Source: an uncultured Eubacterium sp. (GTDB lineage: Bacteria; Bacillota; Clostridia; Lachnospirales; Lachnospiraceae). From it: a stretch of 64,000 nucleotides of DNA. Where the stretch lies: positions 1-64,000 of the forward strand of contig CAUCXT010000004.1 of the NCBI GenBank assembly GCA_958446835.1. Reading direction: 5' to 3'. The position numbers and the translations under genes were made by a program. This document shows, piece by piece, positions 26,219 through 35,065 of this stretch; the stretch's first letter is position 1; each line of letters starts with the position of its first letter. The notes below the pieces were generated by a model. That model did no database searches. It saw only the letters and a program-made list of their open reading frames with translations, and was not told where the DNA came from.

Positions 26219-27533
26219 TACTCTTGTCTTCCTCACCTTCAAGCTTTGTAATTTTAACCTTGCGTATCACCCTGTTCTTTGCCTCTAGCACCTTAAAATG
26301 ATAGCCCTCATAGTCGACCTCACCGCTCTCATCGTCCGCAGGAAGTCTATGCAGCTGTGCTATCATAAATCCATTGATTGTCTCATAGTCTTCTGTATCA
26401 AATGTAATATCCAGTAAATCCTCAAGGTCATCTAACAACGTCAATCCATCAACCTCGTATGAATCCTCAGAGGTTCGCTCAATCTGCTTCTCCTCCTCAT
26501 CGTACTCATCCATGATATTTCCGACTATCTCCTCAATAATATCCTCCATGGTGATGATACCGGAGGTCTGTCCATATTCATCTACAACTATCGCAAACTG
26601 AATCTTATTCGCCTGCATCTCCTTAAAAAGAGCGTCCACGTTGCGTGTCTCAGGCACAAAATATGCCTCTCGCATAAGCTTATTGATGTCCTTTATCGCT
26701 GGCTCATTGCTCTTGTCATTCTCATAGGCGACAATCGCATCCCTTAAATGTATCATTCCGACAATATGGTCAATGTCCTCATCATACACAGGATATCTTG
26801 AAAAATTATTGCTAAGCATTATCTTAAACGCCTCCTCAAGTGAGACGTTCTGATCTATACCGACAATGTTAGAACGGTGCACCATGACGTCATGTGCTTC
26901 CTTATCCCCGAATTCAAAGATATTATTAATCATCTTTGCTTCGCCTTCCTCAAGCACACCCTTCTCCTGTCCCTCATTGACCATCGTAATTATCTCTTCC
27001 TCAGTGACATTCTCAAGGTTCTCATGCGGATTGATACCGATAAGCCTTAGCACCAGATTAGAAAGCTTCGTCACCACAAAAGCTACCGGCGTGAGAATAT
27101 AGATAAGCAATCCCGCCGGTTTAACCAGCCTGTAGAGTGTTTTCTCAGGAAATTTCATTCCGACACGCTTAGGAACAAGTACGCCGACAACAAGCAGAAG
27201 GATAATAACAACAACCGCAACTGCGAATATTATCCACATGGACTGAATCTTTGTCGCCTTTTCTATCGCCCTTGAAATGGCTCTTAATATATATCCTCCG
27301 ACAGCGACATTGCTTATAAAAACTGTTATATCAAGCGCGTTTGACAGTACAGCAGGATTATCCGCAAGGCGCTCAAGCTTCTTTGCCTTTCTGTCGTTCT
27401 CATCCTCACGCTTTTTCTCAATAAATGAATCATTTACGTTCTGAAGTGCCGATGAAAACGCATACAGCACAGCATCAATTATAATAAAGGCGAGTAAAAG
27501 TATCCCGCCCAAATAGGGGTGTATGTCTCCCAT
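26190..27533 (-). CDS. CNNM/CorC/HlyC-family transporter-associated protein (DUF21-CBS-CorC)
   Basis: The 447-residue protein starts with a DUF21 membrane domain of about four helices. Two CBS domains follow (about residues 215-340, including MVHRSNIVGIDQNVSLEEAF and FAIVVDEYGQTSGIITMEDIIEEIVG), then a C-terminal CorC_HlyC domain. Family members are linked to Mg2+ or Co2+ efflux/homeostasis in the membrane. Older annotations call them hemolysins, for which there is no support here. It follows aroQ by three bases and overlaps the M16 gene. Confidence 0.9.
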   Translation of the reverse strand: MGDIHPYLGGILLLAFIIIDAVLYAFSSALQNVNDSFIEKKREDENDRKAKKLERLADNPAVLSNALDITVFISNVAVGGYILRAISRAIEKATKIQSMWIIFAVAVVVIILLLVVGVLVPKRVGMKFPEKTLYRLVKPAGLLIYILTPVAFVVTKLSNLVLRLIGINPHENLENVTEEEIITMVNEGQEKGVLEEGEAKMINNIFEFGDKEAHDVMVHRSNIVGIDQNVSLEEAFKIMLSNNFSRYPVYDEDIDHIVGMIHLRDAIVAYENDKSNEPAIKDINKLMREAYFVPETRNVDALFKEMQANKIQFAIVVDEYGQTSGIITMEDIIEEIVGNIMDEYDEEEKQIERTSEDSYEVDGLTLLDDLEDLLDITFDTEDYETINGFMIAQLHRLPADDESGEVDYEGYHFKVLEAKNRVIRKVKITKLEGEEDKSNDSNTQTDE

Positions 27534-27536
27534 AAA

Positions 27537-27998
27537 CTAACCATCTTTCCTTTCTCTTAATAAACTTACTATCTCCTCCATGGCAATGCAGTACCCATCA
27601 AGTCCCTTACCTGCAATCTGTTTCGTACACTCCGGAAGTGTCACCGATACATGACGAAAATCCTCCCTTGAACGTATATCCGATATATGTACCTCATACT
27701 TCGGGAAGTCAAGCGGAGCCAGCGCATCGCGGATCGCATAGCTGTAATGCGTATACGCACCCGGATTTATGACAAGCCCATCAAGCTCCCCTCTCTCATG
27801 TTCAAAGTACGCTGCCTGAAGTCTGTCTATTATAGCGCCTTCATGATTGCTCTGCCAGGTTTCTATTTCAATCCCAAGCTCAGCCGCCTTATCGTTCAAT
27901 AGCTTTATAAGATAGTCATAATTCTGTGTTCCATATATCTTCCTGTCCCTTATTCCAAGAAAATTAAGGTTCGGTCCGTTAATTACAAGTATTTTCAT
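27537..27998 (-). CDS. aroQ: 3-dehydroquinate dehydratase, type II
   Basis: The 153-residue dodecameric type II enzyme catalyses the third shikimate-pathway step. Family motifs are INGPNLNFLG, the catalytic Tyr in the RDRKIYG segment, WQSNHEGAIID, NPGAYTHYSYAIRDAL and EVHISDI. It overlaps aroK by 20 bp and ends the run aroE-aroK-aroQ, so three consecutive steps (dehydratase, dehydrogenase, kinase) are co-transcribed. Confidence 0.96.
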   Translation of the reverse strand: MKILVINGPNLNFLGIRDRKIYGTQNYDYLIKLLNDKAAELGIEIETWQSNHEGAIIDRLQAAYFEHERGELDGLVINPGAYTHYSYAIRDALAPLDFPKYEVHISDIRSREDFRHVSVTLPECTKQIAGKGLDGYCIAMEEIVSLLRERKDG

Positions 27999-28518
27999 AG
28001 TGTGCTATCCTTTCAAACATTTTTTCAAATGAACCATCATCGGTGTCTATTATGATATCGGCGCGTTTCTCATATATATCGGCACGTTTTTGCATAAGCT
28101 CAGTAATTTTCTGCTCGACATTGCCACCCGCAAGAAGCGGTCTTGTCTTATCATGCGAAAGTCGTTTTACAAGTGTATCCACACGCGCCCTGAGGTACAC
28201 AACCGTTCCAAGCTCCCTTAAAAGCCTTCCGTTTTCTTCGCGAAGCGGCAGTCCGCCGCCGACAGATATCACTGTATCACTGATTTTCTCCGATAGCAGC
28301 TGCCTTAAGCAGTCTGTCTCGAGGTTCCTGAAATATTCCTCTCCATGCTCCGCAAATATGTCATTTATTGAGCATTTTTGATGTTCGACAATGAAATCAT
28401 CCGTATCGATGAACCTTCTTGTCCTGTTCTGTTCTATCCATTTTCCGAATGTTGTCTTGCCGCAGCCCATAAAACCAATGAGAATTATATTTTTATTGTC
28501 CCTGTGCTTTTCTTCCAT
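27979..28518 (-). CDS. aroK: Shikimate kinase
   Basis: The 179-residue P-loop kinase phosphorylates shikimate at O3. Walker A GFMGCGKTTFG (residues 15-25), the DTDDFI shikimate-binding Asp, the SVGGGLPLR motif and the lid arginine in DKTRPLLAG are present. The ATG at 28518 is preceded by AGGAG. It lies between aroE (6 bp upstream) and aroQ (overlapping). Confidence 0.95.
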   Translation of the reverse strand: MEEKHRDNKNIILIGFMGCGKTTFGKWIEQNRTRRFIDTDDFIVEHQKCSINDIFAEHGEEYFRNLETDCLRQLLSEKISDTVISVGGGLPLREENGRLLRELGTVVYLRARVDTLVKRLSHDKTRPLLAGGNVEQKITELMQKRADIYEKRADIIIDTDDGSFEKMFERIAHYENTCN

Positions 28519-28524
28519 CAGTTC

Positions 28525-29412
28525 CTACTCCTGCCCCATCTCTTTTTTCATAAGTGTATAAAGTTCCCTGCAAAGCTCATCCGGAACCTTGACATCATTC
28601 CACAGCTCAAATGCCTCAACGCCCTGATACAGCAGCATCTCAAGTCCATTGTAGGCTCTCGCCCCATGTTCCATTGATAGTTTCATAAAGCGTGTCTGTG
28701 ACGGATTGAATATTATATCAACCGCCGCCTCTATCATGTCATAGAAGCTCCCATCCTCAACAGGTGTTCCATCCACATCCGGGTACAGTCCCTTGCTTGT
28801 TGTCTGGATGACAATGTACTTCTTATTGCCGCCCCCATATCCTTCAAGTTCCTTGTATCCATCAAGAGGCATTGCATACACGCGCTTCTCACCCACATAG
28901 GCGTTGACATCAGCTGCAAGACTTACCGCCTTGTCGACACTTCTGTTTAAAAGATATACCCGGGACGCACCTGTGACGGCGCACATAAATGTAACTGCTC
29001 TTGAAGCTCCTCCTGCCCCAAGAATTATTACGTCACGTCCATCTATGTCAATGTCATCACATACAAGCTGTCTCTTTATGCCGTAATAGTCCGTATTATA
29101 GCCCTTATAACCGCCCTCAACGCGCACAAGCGTGTTGACAGCACCTATATTCCTCGCAAGCTCATCAATCTCGACTACAGCCTCCATGACTTCCTGCTTG
29201 TGCGGTACAGTGACATTCATCCCCTTTATATTGAGTGCATAAGCTCCTTTTACCGCAGTGGCAACCTCACCCTTCTCGACCTTGAAGGTCATATATGCAA
29301 GATTGATTCCAAGCCTTTCTGCCAATGTGTTATGAATAAACGGAGAAATCGAATGTCCCACCGGGTTCCCGATAAGACCACATACTGCCGTCCTAGCATC
29401 AATTTTTCCCAT
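28525..29412 (-). CDS. aroE: Shikimate dehydrogenase
   Basis: The 295-residue NADPH-dependent enzyme reduces 3-dehydroshikimate. Substrate-binding motifs GHSISPFIHN and NVTVPHK (catalytic Lys) are in the N-terminal half; the Rossmann motif GAGGASRAV is in the second half, followed by NRSVDKA. It overlaps the yqeG gene by 14 bp. The nearest GGAGG is about 13 bases before the ATG, longer than usual, so expression may depend on coupling to yqeG. Confidence 0.94.
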   Translation of the reverse strand: MGKIDARTAVCGLIGNPVGHSISPFIHNTLAERLGINLAYMTFKVEKGEVATAVKGAYALNIKGMNVTVPHKQEVMEAVVEIDELARNIGAVNTLVRVEGGYKGYNTDYYGIKRQLVCDDIDIDGRDVIILGAGGASRAVTFMCAVTGASRVYLLNRSVDKAVSLAADVNAYVGEKRVYAMPLDGYKELEGYGGGNKKYIVIQTTSKGLYPDVDGTPVEDGSFYDMIEAAVDIIFNPSQTRFMKLSMEHGARAYNGLEMLLYQGVEAFELWNDVKVPDELCRELYTLMKKEMGQE

Positions 29413-29911
29413 GCTTTTTCTTATACCTCCTGTAAAAAATAAGCACTACCCACTCTAATCTTCTTTTTAAAATAATCTGTATCTCTTCCTTTGGGTGAAT
29501 CGGCTTTACAAGTATGCTGTGTATGCCCGCCCTGTTAGCCCCCCATATATCTGTGAACAGCTGGTCGCCGATAAAAAGCGTGTTATCCTTGACTGTGCCA
29601 CACAGCTCCACACCCTTTAAATAGCCGTCCGGTGACGGCTTTCCTGCTTTATACAGATACTTTGAGTCCACCTGTGCCGCAAACGAAGCCACCCGCGGCT
29701 CCTTATTATTCGATATAAGACATGTCTCAAATCCCAGCTCATGCAGTCTCTTAAAAAAATCAATCACCTTCGGTGTCGCAGGTGCACCATGCTCTACCAA
29801 TGTATTATCTATATCAAATAAAACGGCCCTGTAACCATTCGAAAAAAAATCCTTAAAATCTATCTCATATATGTTATCTACATCTTCTGAGGGATATAAC
29901 CTTTTAAACAT
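29399..29911 (-). CDS. yqeG: YqeG-family HAD phosphatase
   Basis: The 170-residue HAD-superfamily hydrolase belongs to the YqeG/GEP4-like IIIA group. The nucleophile motif is FDIDNTL with the two Asp residues. SNNKE corresponds to motif II, GKPSPDGYLKG to motif III and GDQLFTDIWGANRAG to motif IV. GEP4-type members dephosphorylate phosphatidylglycerol phosphate, but bacterial YqeG substrates are not established. AGGAGG precedes the ATG. It lies between nrdR and aroE; in B. subtilis yqeG is also next to an aroE gene. Confidence 0.88.
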   Translation of the reverse strand: MFKRLYPSEDVDNIYEIDFKDFFSNGYRAVLFDIDNTLVEHGAPATPKVIDFFKRLHELGFETCLISNNKEPRVASFAAQVDSKYLYKAGKPSPDGYLKGVELCGTVKDNTLFIGDQLFTDIWGANRAGIHSILVKPIHPKEEIQIILKRRLEWVVLIFYRRYKKKHGKN

Positions 29912-29919
29912 TATGCCTC

Positions 29920-30369
29920 CTATTTTAACATTTTTTTGAGCTCGTCCATAAAAGTATTCACATCTTTAAATTCTCTGTATACGGAAGCAAAACGCACATA
30001 AGCAACCGCATCGATATCCTTGAGCTTGTCCATCACAAGCTCTCCAATCGTGCTTGTCGGAACTTCCCGAAGTTCCATGTTAAATATCGTATTTTCCACT
30101 TCATCTACAATTCTTGTTATCTCCTCAACGGAGACAGGGCGCTTATGGCAGGATTGTAAGATACCGTTCTGAAGCTTTTCCCTCGAATATGGTTCCCTGT
30201 TATTATCTTTCTTGATAACAACCAGTGGCATAGTCTCGACCTTCTCATAAGTTGTAAATCTCTTGTCACACACATCGCACTGCCTTCTTCTCCTTATGGA
30301 AAATGCGTCATCGGCAGGTCTTGAATCTATAACTCTTGTATTCTCCGCATTACAGAACGGACACTTCAT
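29920..30369 (-). CDS. nrdR: Transcriptional repressor NrdR
   Basis: The 149-residue repressor of ribonucleotide reductase genes has an N-terminal zinc ribbon (CPFC at 3-6, then CDVC) and an ATP-cone domain that senses ATP/dATP. The conserved linker [17 protein letters not shown] is present. I choose ATG 30369 because AGGAGG is well placed and the protein then starts with the canonical MKCPFC; longer upstream reading is not supported. No nrd genes or obvious NrdR boxes were found in the window. Confidence 0.95.
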   Translation of the reverse strand: MKCPFCNAENTRVIDSRPADDAFSIRRRRQCDVCDKRFTTYEKVETMPLVVIKKDNNREPYSREKLQNGILQSCHKRPVSVEEITRIVDEVENTIFNMELREVPTSTIGELVMDKLKDIDAVAYVRFASVYREFKDVNTFMDELKKMLK

Positions 30370-30380
30370 AATCTCGCCTC

Positions 30381-30635
30381 CTACAATTTTACTACTATTT
30401 TCTCCGGACACACATTTACCAGAATCACGTCCGGCCCAACATTCACAATACATTCAAATGGTATAACATACTCACAGTCCGCACCAAAAAAACAGAAAAG
30501 CTTCGGTGGCCCCGGCACTATAATCGCCTTGATACAACCTGAACACAGGTCAAATTCCACATCCTGCACATAGCCTAATATCTTACAGTCTGCGGAATTG
30601 ATTACCTGTTTTTCCCTCAGATTACATATTCTCAT
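30381..30635 (-). CDS. YlmC/YmxH-family PRC-barrel sporulation protein
   Basis: This small protein (84 residues) has a PRC-barrel fold: [29 protein letters not shown], then the family-typical [11 protein letters not shown] and [17 protein letters not shown]. YlmC/YmxH members are conserved in endospore formers and are of poorly known function. It is rich in cysteine (seven). Its start overlaps the vanZ-like gene by 14 bp, and nrdR follows after 11 bp. Confidence 0.85.
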   Translation of the reverse strand: MRICNLREKQVINSADCKILGYVQDVEFDLCSGCIKAIIVPGPPKLFCFFGADCEYVIPFECIVNVGPDVILVNVCPEKIVVKL

Positions 30636-31188
30636 CCTTAAATCCCCGCGCAGTATGCTCTGCTCTATTATATGTGACTTTTCTGCAAATGTACCTAACC
30701 AGAATTATAATTATAATTCCTGTAAATCCACCTGCAGTATCTATAAGCACATCCTTAAAGCTGCAACATCTGTCCGGCACAAAATACTGATGAAGTTCAT
30801 CTGTCCCCGCATACCCAAATACAATGACTGCCGGGAGAAAATACCGCAGTTTTACTATATTCCCAATTCTCAAGTCTCTGTCGAGTGCGTCTAAAAGTGT
30901 CCCAAAATTATTGGCAATCGCCATATACAGCAGAACTCCAAGCACAAGATATTCCGTAAAATGCGCCGTCTTTCTCACAAGAAATGATATGCTCTTGGAG
31001 AATCCCACCCGCTCTGCCTCAGACATATCAAGCCTGAACACCTTATCCATAGCGTTTGCCATCATATATGAGACTTTTCCGCTCTGCATTGATGAAATAT
31101 CGCCATTGTTGGACGAAAACCAGAATATAACAACCATCCACAAAATAACGGGTATAAAATACAATAATCTTAATCTCTTTTTCTTCAT
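30622..31188 (-). CDS. VanZ-family membrane protein
   Basis: The 188-residue protein has about four transmembrane helices. The N-terminal segment FIPVILWMVVIFWFSSNNGDISS and the KTAHFTEYLVLGVLLY and AGTDELHQYFVPDRCCSFKDVLIDTAGGFTG motifs are diagnostic of the VanZ superfamily. VanZ was named from teicoplanin resistance, but most chromosomal members have unknown roles. It lies 32 bp after the first LCP gene, consistent with a cell-envelope function. No vanHAX genes are nearby, so a glycopeptide-resistance operon is not implied. Confidence 0.88.
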   Translation of the reverse strand: MKKKRLRLLYFIPVILWMVVIFWFSSNNGDISSMQSGKVSYMMANAMDKVFRLDMSEAERVGFSKSISFLVRKTAHFTEYLVLGVLLYMAIANNFGTLLDALDRDLRIGNIVKLRYFLPAVIVFGYAGTDELHQYFVPDRCCSFKDVLIDTAGGFTGIIIIILVRYICRKVTYNRAEHTARGFKDENM

Positions 31189-31220
31189 ACATGCCCCTTC
31201 TTAGAGCACTCATCAATTAG

Positions 31221-32351
31221 CTAATTCTGCTTATCAGTCTCCGGCTCTGCGTCAGTATATATGTAATTATACAGCTTCTTCATATAGTAGCTGAAATCTA
31301 TCGCAACAACATCATCGCCATCTATTGTCATGTACTTAAAATCCTCATCCGGGATATGCCATGACACAACCTCATACTTGGAAATTTCCGGCAGCAATGT
31401 GATAAGCTCCATACATTCGTCAGTTGTGAGGTTCGTTGTTATCTGAGGTATAATACTGTCAAGAAGCTTCACAATTGTACCTACATCCATGGTCTTAACC
31501 TTATCAAAAATGTTCTGTACGACCCTCCTCTGTCTGTCGGTTCTCGTAAAATCTCCATTTCCAACATATCTGAAACGAGCATAGGCAAGCGCCTGCTTAC
31601 CGTTAAGGTGCTGGTATGAGCCATCCGCATAATCGACGTAATCGGAATCCTCTCTCTCTGGCGGCTCTACAAGCAGATTGCTGGCATGGATATACTGATT
31701 GAACCAATATAACTCATCCTCATATACCTGAACATCAAGTCCTCCTAAAATATCTATCGCATCGATGAATGAGAGGAAATCCACTGCAACATATTTATCA
31801 ACCGAGACACCGTAATTATACTGAAGCGTCTCAAAAAGCAGCTCTATTCCTCCGTACGCATAAGCTGCATTTAGCTTATGGAACTCATTCTTTATAGGTA
31901 TCTTCACATAAGTATCCCTGAGAAATGATGTAGCAACAATTCTCTTTGTCTCCTTATTGATTGACACAAGAATCATCGTATCTGAACGTCCTACCTCCTC
32001 ATCAGGGCGCACATCAGATCCCACAAGTAAAATATTGATAACATCCGATACGAGTTCTTCATCACCATCTGTTGTACTGTCTGCGCGGCTCTCCACATCG
32101 TTCTTATATGATTCAATTTCACTCTTATCCGTATCAGGTCCTGCCGGTTTAGAAGTAGGATTGAGAACATCCTCAATAAATGAAGGTGTCTCATCAAGTA
32201 TTGTAAAATTCTCGTCAGTAGGCACATAATTTCTCTTATTGATGTAGTGGAGCAAAATCAGATAGCAGCTTATACCGAATACTGCTACAGCCGCTACTAT
32301 ACATCCAGCAACTATACCTATAATTTTTCCTACAGATTTTTTCTTTTTCAT
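31221..32351 (-). CDS. LytR-CpsA-Psr (LCP) family wall-polymer ligase
   Basis: The 376-residue protein has a short cytoplasmic Lys-rich end, one transmembrane helix (about residues 8-32) and an extracellular LCP domain. The domain retains GRSDTMILVSI, the FLRDTYVKIP arginine motif and RTDRQRRVVQNIF. LCP enzymes transfer polyprenyl-linked glycopolymers to peptidoglycan. A linker of about 75 residues rich in acidic and Ser/Thr residues separates membrane and catalytic domain. It has its own promoter (32373-32401), downstream of a terminator, so it starts the operon leading to the M16 gene while being the second LCP gene beside the polysaccharide locus. Confidence 0.92.
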   Translation of the reverse strand: MKKKKSVGKIIGIVAGCIVAAVAVFGISCYLILLHYINKRNYVPTDENFTILDETPSFIEDVLNPTSKPAGPDTDKSEIESYKNDVESRADSTTDGDEELVSDVINILLVGSDVRPDEEVGRSDTMILVSINKETKRIVATSFLRDTYVKIPIKNEFHKLNAAYAYGGIELLFETLQYNYGVSVDKYVAVDFLSFIDAIDILGGLDVQVYEDELYWFNQYIHASNLLVEPPEREDSDYVDYADGSYQHLNGKQALAYARFRYVGNGDFTRTDRQRRVVQNIFDKVKTMDVGTIVKLLDSIIPQITTNLTTDECMELITLLPEISKYEVVSWHIPDEDFKYMTIDGDDVVAIDFSYYMKKLYNYIYTDAEPETDKQN

Positions 32352-32372
32352 TTTCTGGTATCCTTCCGCTTT

Positions 32373-32401
32373 TTTAAATTACATAAAGCTTTGTATGTCA
32401 A
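32373..32401 (-). promoter_or_regulatory. Sigma-A-type promoter for the LCP-vanZ-nrdR-aro operon
   Basis: On the minus strand TTGACA (complement of 32396-32401) is spaced 17 bp from TTTAAA (32373-32378). The -35 is perfect and the -10 matches four of six. It begins right where the preceding terminator stem ends and lies 22 bp upstream of the LCP start. Confidence 0.5.
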
Positions 32402-32434
32402 AAGAGTGATTACAGATGCTGTAATCACTCTCTT
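32401..32434 (-). terminator. Intrinsic terminator at the end of the polysaccharide locus
   Basis: GAGTGATTACAG (32404-32415) and CTGTAATCACTC (32419-32430) form a perfect 12-bp stem with a three-base loop. On the minus strand it is followed by TTTT. It ends transcription after the second LCP gene. Confidence 0.88.
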
Positions 32435-32442
32435 TCAGCCTG

Positions 32443-33570
32443 TTATTCTGTTGCAAATATTATATCCTGAAGTTTCTGATTGGTTGCTTCATAATCAGGA
32501 AGCAGGTTTCCGTTTATCGACTCATACATATTGTCAAACGGAACTCTGTACTGCTCAACGTCATATCCTAAATATGTCACAGCGTCTGCAACCATTCCAA
32601 GTATCTCACTCTCAGACATATTGGTATATACCTTAGGCAGGATAGAATTTGCAAGGGAATTCAACTGTGTAACACTCATCTTCTTAGCCTTAACAATAAT
32701 CTGCTCTATTACAGCTCTCTGTCTGCCGGTTCTGTTAAAGTCCGAACCTGCGGTCTGTCTTTCTCTTGAATATCCTACAGCCTGAACACCATTAAGGATA
32801 AGGTCTCCGCCACCGCTAAGTACATTGGCTGTCTCCCAATCCGGTACTCTTCTGTCGAAATCCATATCGCGGATATAGTTGTTAGCTGCCTCAGCCTCAG
32901 CATCGGTAAGAGTCATCGGAATACCACCGAGAATATCTATTATGTCAATAAGACTATAGAAATCTACGAGTATGTAATCATCAACCTTTATCTTGAAGTT
33001 ACCTTCAATAATATCAAGCAGGAATTCCGGTCCACCAACAGCATTCGCTCTGTTAATCTTATCATAGCCATCTTTGAGCTTGCTGTTCTTAGCTTTTAGC
33101 GCATCAGTATACTGAATATACGCTGCCGTATCTCTCATAACCGATGTCAGATAAACCTTATGTGTCTTAGAGTTAAACGATACGAGAATAATCGCATCTG
33201 AATTGCCCGGATTGTACAGGATGTTCTCAAAATGTCTGTTATCGACGCCTATAAGAACAATATTCTTAACATAATCCTTCTCAAGTCCTTCACCATCACC
33301 GAAATTCTCGGCACCAGAGCTGTTAATCTCATCCGACATTGTAGCATCAGATATTATATTTCCATCATCATCAGTCTGCACTTCATCGGTGTTGCTTGTT
33401 ATATTGTTCCAATCATCCGGATTAACCTTATTGATTTTTCCTATGTAGCTCTTTAATACAAGGTACACGCACAATACTATAATAAGAATAAGTGCAAGTA
33501 TTGAACATGTTGCAATTATTGCAATATTTTTGCTGTTAGATTTTTTCTTCTTTTTGTTGTTTGTTGCCAT
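32443..33570 (-). CDS. LytR-CpsA-Psr (LCP) family wall-polymer ligase, polysaccharide-locus copy
   Basis: This 375-residue paralogue of the next gene downstream has a Lys-rich cytoplasmic tail, one membrane helix (about 14-38) and an extracellular LCP domain with NSDAIILVSF, VMRDTAAYI and RTGRQRAVIEQII. It is the last gene of the polysaccharide locus, 23 bp after the initiating sugar phosphotransferase. This suggests that it attaches the polymer made here to peptidoglycan. AAGGGA precedes the ATG. The two LCP copies may share or divide substrates. Confidence 0.92.
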   Translation of the reverse strand: MATNNKKKKKSNSKNIAIIATCSILALILIIVLCVYLVLKSYIGKINKVNPDDWNNITSNTDEVQTDDDGNIISDATMSDEINSSGAENFGDGEGLEKDYVKNIVLIGVDNRHFENILYNPGNSDAIILVSFNSKTHKVYLTSVMRDTAAYIQYTDALKAKNSKLKDGYDKINRANAVGGPEFLLDIIEGNFKIKVDDYILVDFYSLIDIIDILGGIPMTLTDAEAEAANNYIRDMDFDRRVPDWETANVLSGGGDLILNGVQAVGYSRERQTAGSDFNRTGRQRAVIEQIIVKAKKMSVTQLNSLANSILPKVYTNMSESEILGMVADAVTYLGYDVEQYRVPFDNMYESINGNLLPDYEATNQKLQDIIFATE

Positions 33571-33593
33571 TTTCCCTTATTTTCCTCTCTTTT

Positions 33594-35018
33594 TTATCTT
33601 GAACCATCCTTCTTAAATACAACCAGAACGGTTTTAAACAGTATCTTAATGTCCAACGCGATTGACCAGTTGTCAATATACTCTAAATCAAGCTTGACAA
33701 CCTCCTCAAAGTCCTCAATATTGCTTCTACCGCTCACCTGCCATAAGCCTGTTATGCCCGGCTTGATACTGAGTCTTCTCTTATGATATCCGGCATACTG
33801 CATGAACTCATCGACCGTAGGCGGTCTGGTTCCTACCAGACTCATATCTCCCTTCAGCACATTAAAAAACTGCGGAAGCTCATCTATACTTGTAGCTCGT
33901 ATGAACTTACCTACTTTGGTAATACGTGGGTCATCTGTCATCTTAAACATAAGACCCTTCATTTCATTCTGCTCCATAAGTGCCTTCTTGCGTTCCTCAG
34001 CATCCTTATACATTGAGCGGAACTTATACATGTAAAAGTACCTTCCGTTCTTTCCCACTCTCTTCTGCTTAAAGAAGAGCGGTCCCGGAGATTCAATCAG
34101 TATAGCCGGTGCAACAAATATTGTAACAACCGCCGTAATCAGAAGACCGACTATCGCTCCAACTATATCTATAGCTCTCTTTATGAGCATCTTGTTCTCT
34201 TCAAATGTCTTTGCGCAGAACGAAATCACAGGGAATGAGCCGTACATGGTAACCTGCTTGTCAAACCCTTCGAATTTCTCAAGAATATTGATATTGAGAT
34301 ATACGGTAATTCCCATTCTCTCAAACTCCATTATAAAATCCTTGAGAGAGTTCCCTGTCACATACGATACGTTAATATATACCTCATCGACAATATTGAC
34401 CTTCGCATATTCAAGGGCATCATCATACGTTGCAACTACAGGAACACCTGCAATCTCCTTACCCTTTAAATCATTATCGATAATTGCAATACCCTTAATG
34501 CGCCTTGTAAATTTCTCATCGCTGTCTTTAAGCTGCTTTATAATTCCCTCTGCCCTGTCGGTAGTTGTGACCAGATATACATGCGTGACATTTCTCTTCT
34601 TATTATACCACCATCTGAGATACGCCTTGTATATGCAGTGAATGGCATACATCAGTACAACATTCATACCCAGTGCGCCGAACAGCCCTCGTCTTGCCAT
34701 AGTAGCGGTTGCCCTGCTTCCAAAGAGGAGAAGCAGTATAACCATCGCAAAAAGAAGATTCATCTTGATAACATACAGAAGCTCTTCGAAATATCCTCTT
34801 TTCTGAAAATCCTGATTCTGATTAAAAAATATAAATACAATCGAATAAGCCAGAAAGATTGGTCCTAATAGATCTAAGATAACCTCATAGCTCATATATA
34901 TCTGTTTATCAAAAAAGTGCAAATTAAGGAAATCAATACTGAAAAAGCATATAAGTAAACTCACTAAATCAAGCAAAAGCAATGCCATATTGATTCCACT
35001 ATGCTTATTACGATTCAT
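33594..35018 (-). CDS. Polyprenyl-phosphate hexose-1-phosphate transferase (WbaP/CpsE-type initiating enzyme)
   Basis: The 474-residue protein starts polysaccharide repeat synthesis by moving a sugar-1-phosphate onto undecaprenyl phosphate. About four N-terminal helices are followed by a Rossmann-like CoA-binding-type domain (about 140-260). The C-terminal catalytic domain has one helix, KRVGKNGRYFYMYKFRSM, DELPQFFNVLKGDMSLVGTRPP and PGITGLWQVSGRS. The transferred sugar (Glc, Gal or other) cannot be read from sequence. A weak -10-like TATAAT (35045-35050) lies in the 47-bp gap upstream. Its gene is near the 3' end of the locus rather than at the front, which is unusual for wzx/wzy-type loci. 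Confidence 0.92.
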   Translation of the reverse strand: MNRNKHSGINMALLLLDLVSLLICFFSIDFLNLHFFDKQIYMSYEVILDLLGPIFLAYSIVFIFFNQNQDFQKRGYFEELLYVIKMNLLFAMVILLLLFGSRATATMARRGLFGALGMNVVLMYAIHCIYKAYLRWWYNKKRNVTHVYLVTTTDRAEGIIKQLKDSDEKFTRRIKGIAIIDNDLKGKEIAGVPVVATYDDALEYAKVNIVDEVYINVSYVTGNSLKDFIMEFERMGITVYLNINILEKFEGFDKQVTMYGSFPVISFCAKTFEENKMLIKRAIDIVGAIVGLLITAVVTIFVAPAILIESPGPLFFKQKRVGKNGRYFYMYKFRSMYKDAEERKKALMEQNEMKGLMFKMTDDPRITKVGKFIRATSIDELPQFFNVLKGDMSLVGTRPPTVDEFMQYAGYHKRRLSIKPGITGLWQVSGRSNIEDFEEVVKLDLEYIDNWSIALDIKILFKTVLVVFKKDGSR

Positions 35019-35065
35019 ATATTCTACGACCTGTCTACCTTTTAATTATACATTATTGTTTTATT

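Noticed and set aside
26190..27533. Hemolysin annotation for the CBS-domain protein
   Set aside because: The domain order is DUF21-CBS-CorC, an ion-homeostasis family; nothing indicates a toxin.
31141..31188. VanZ as an antibiotic-resistance gene
   Set aside because: No vanR/S/H/A/X neighbours; VanZ-superfamily proteins are common chromosomal membrane proteins.
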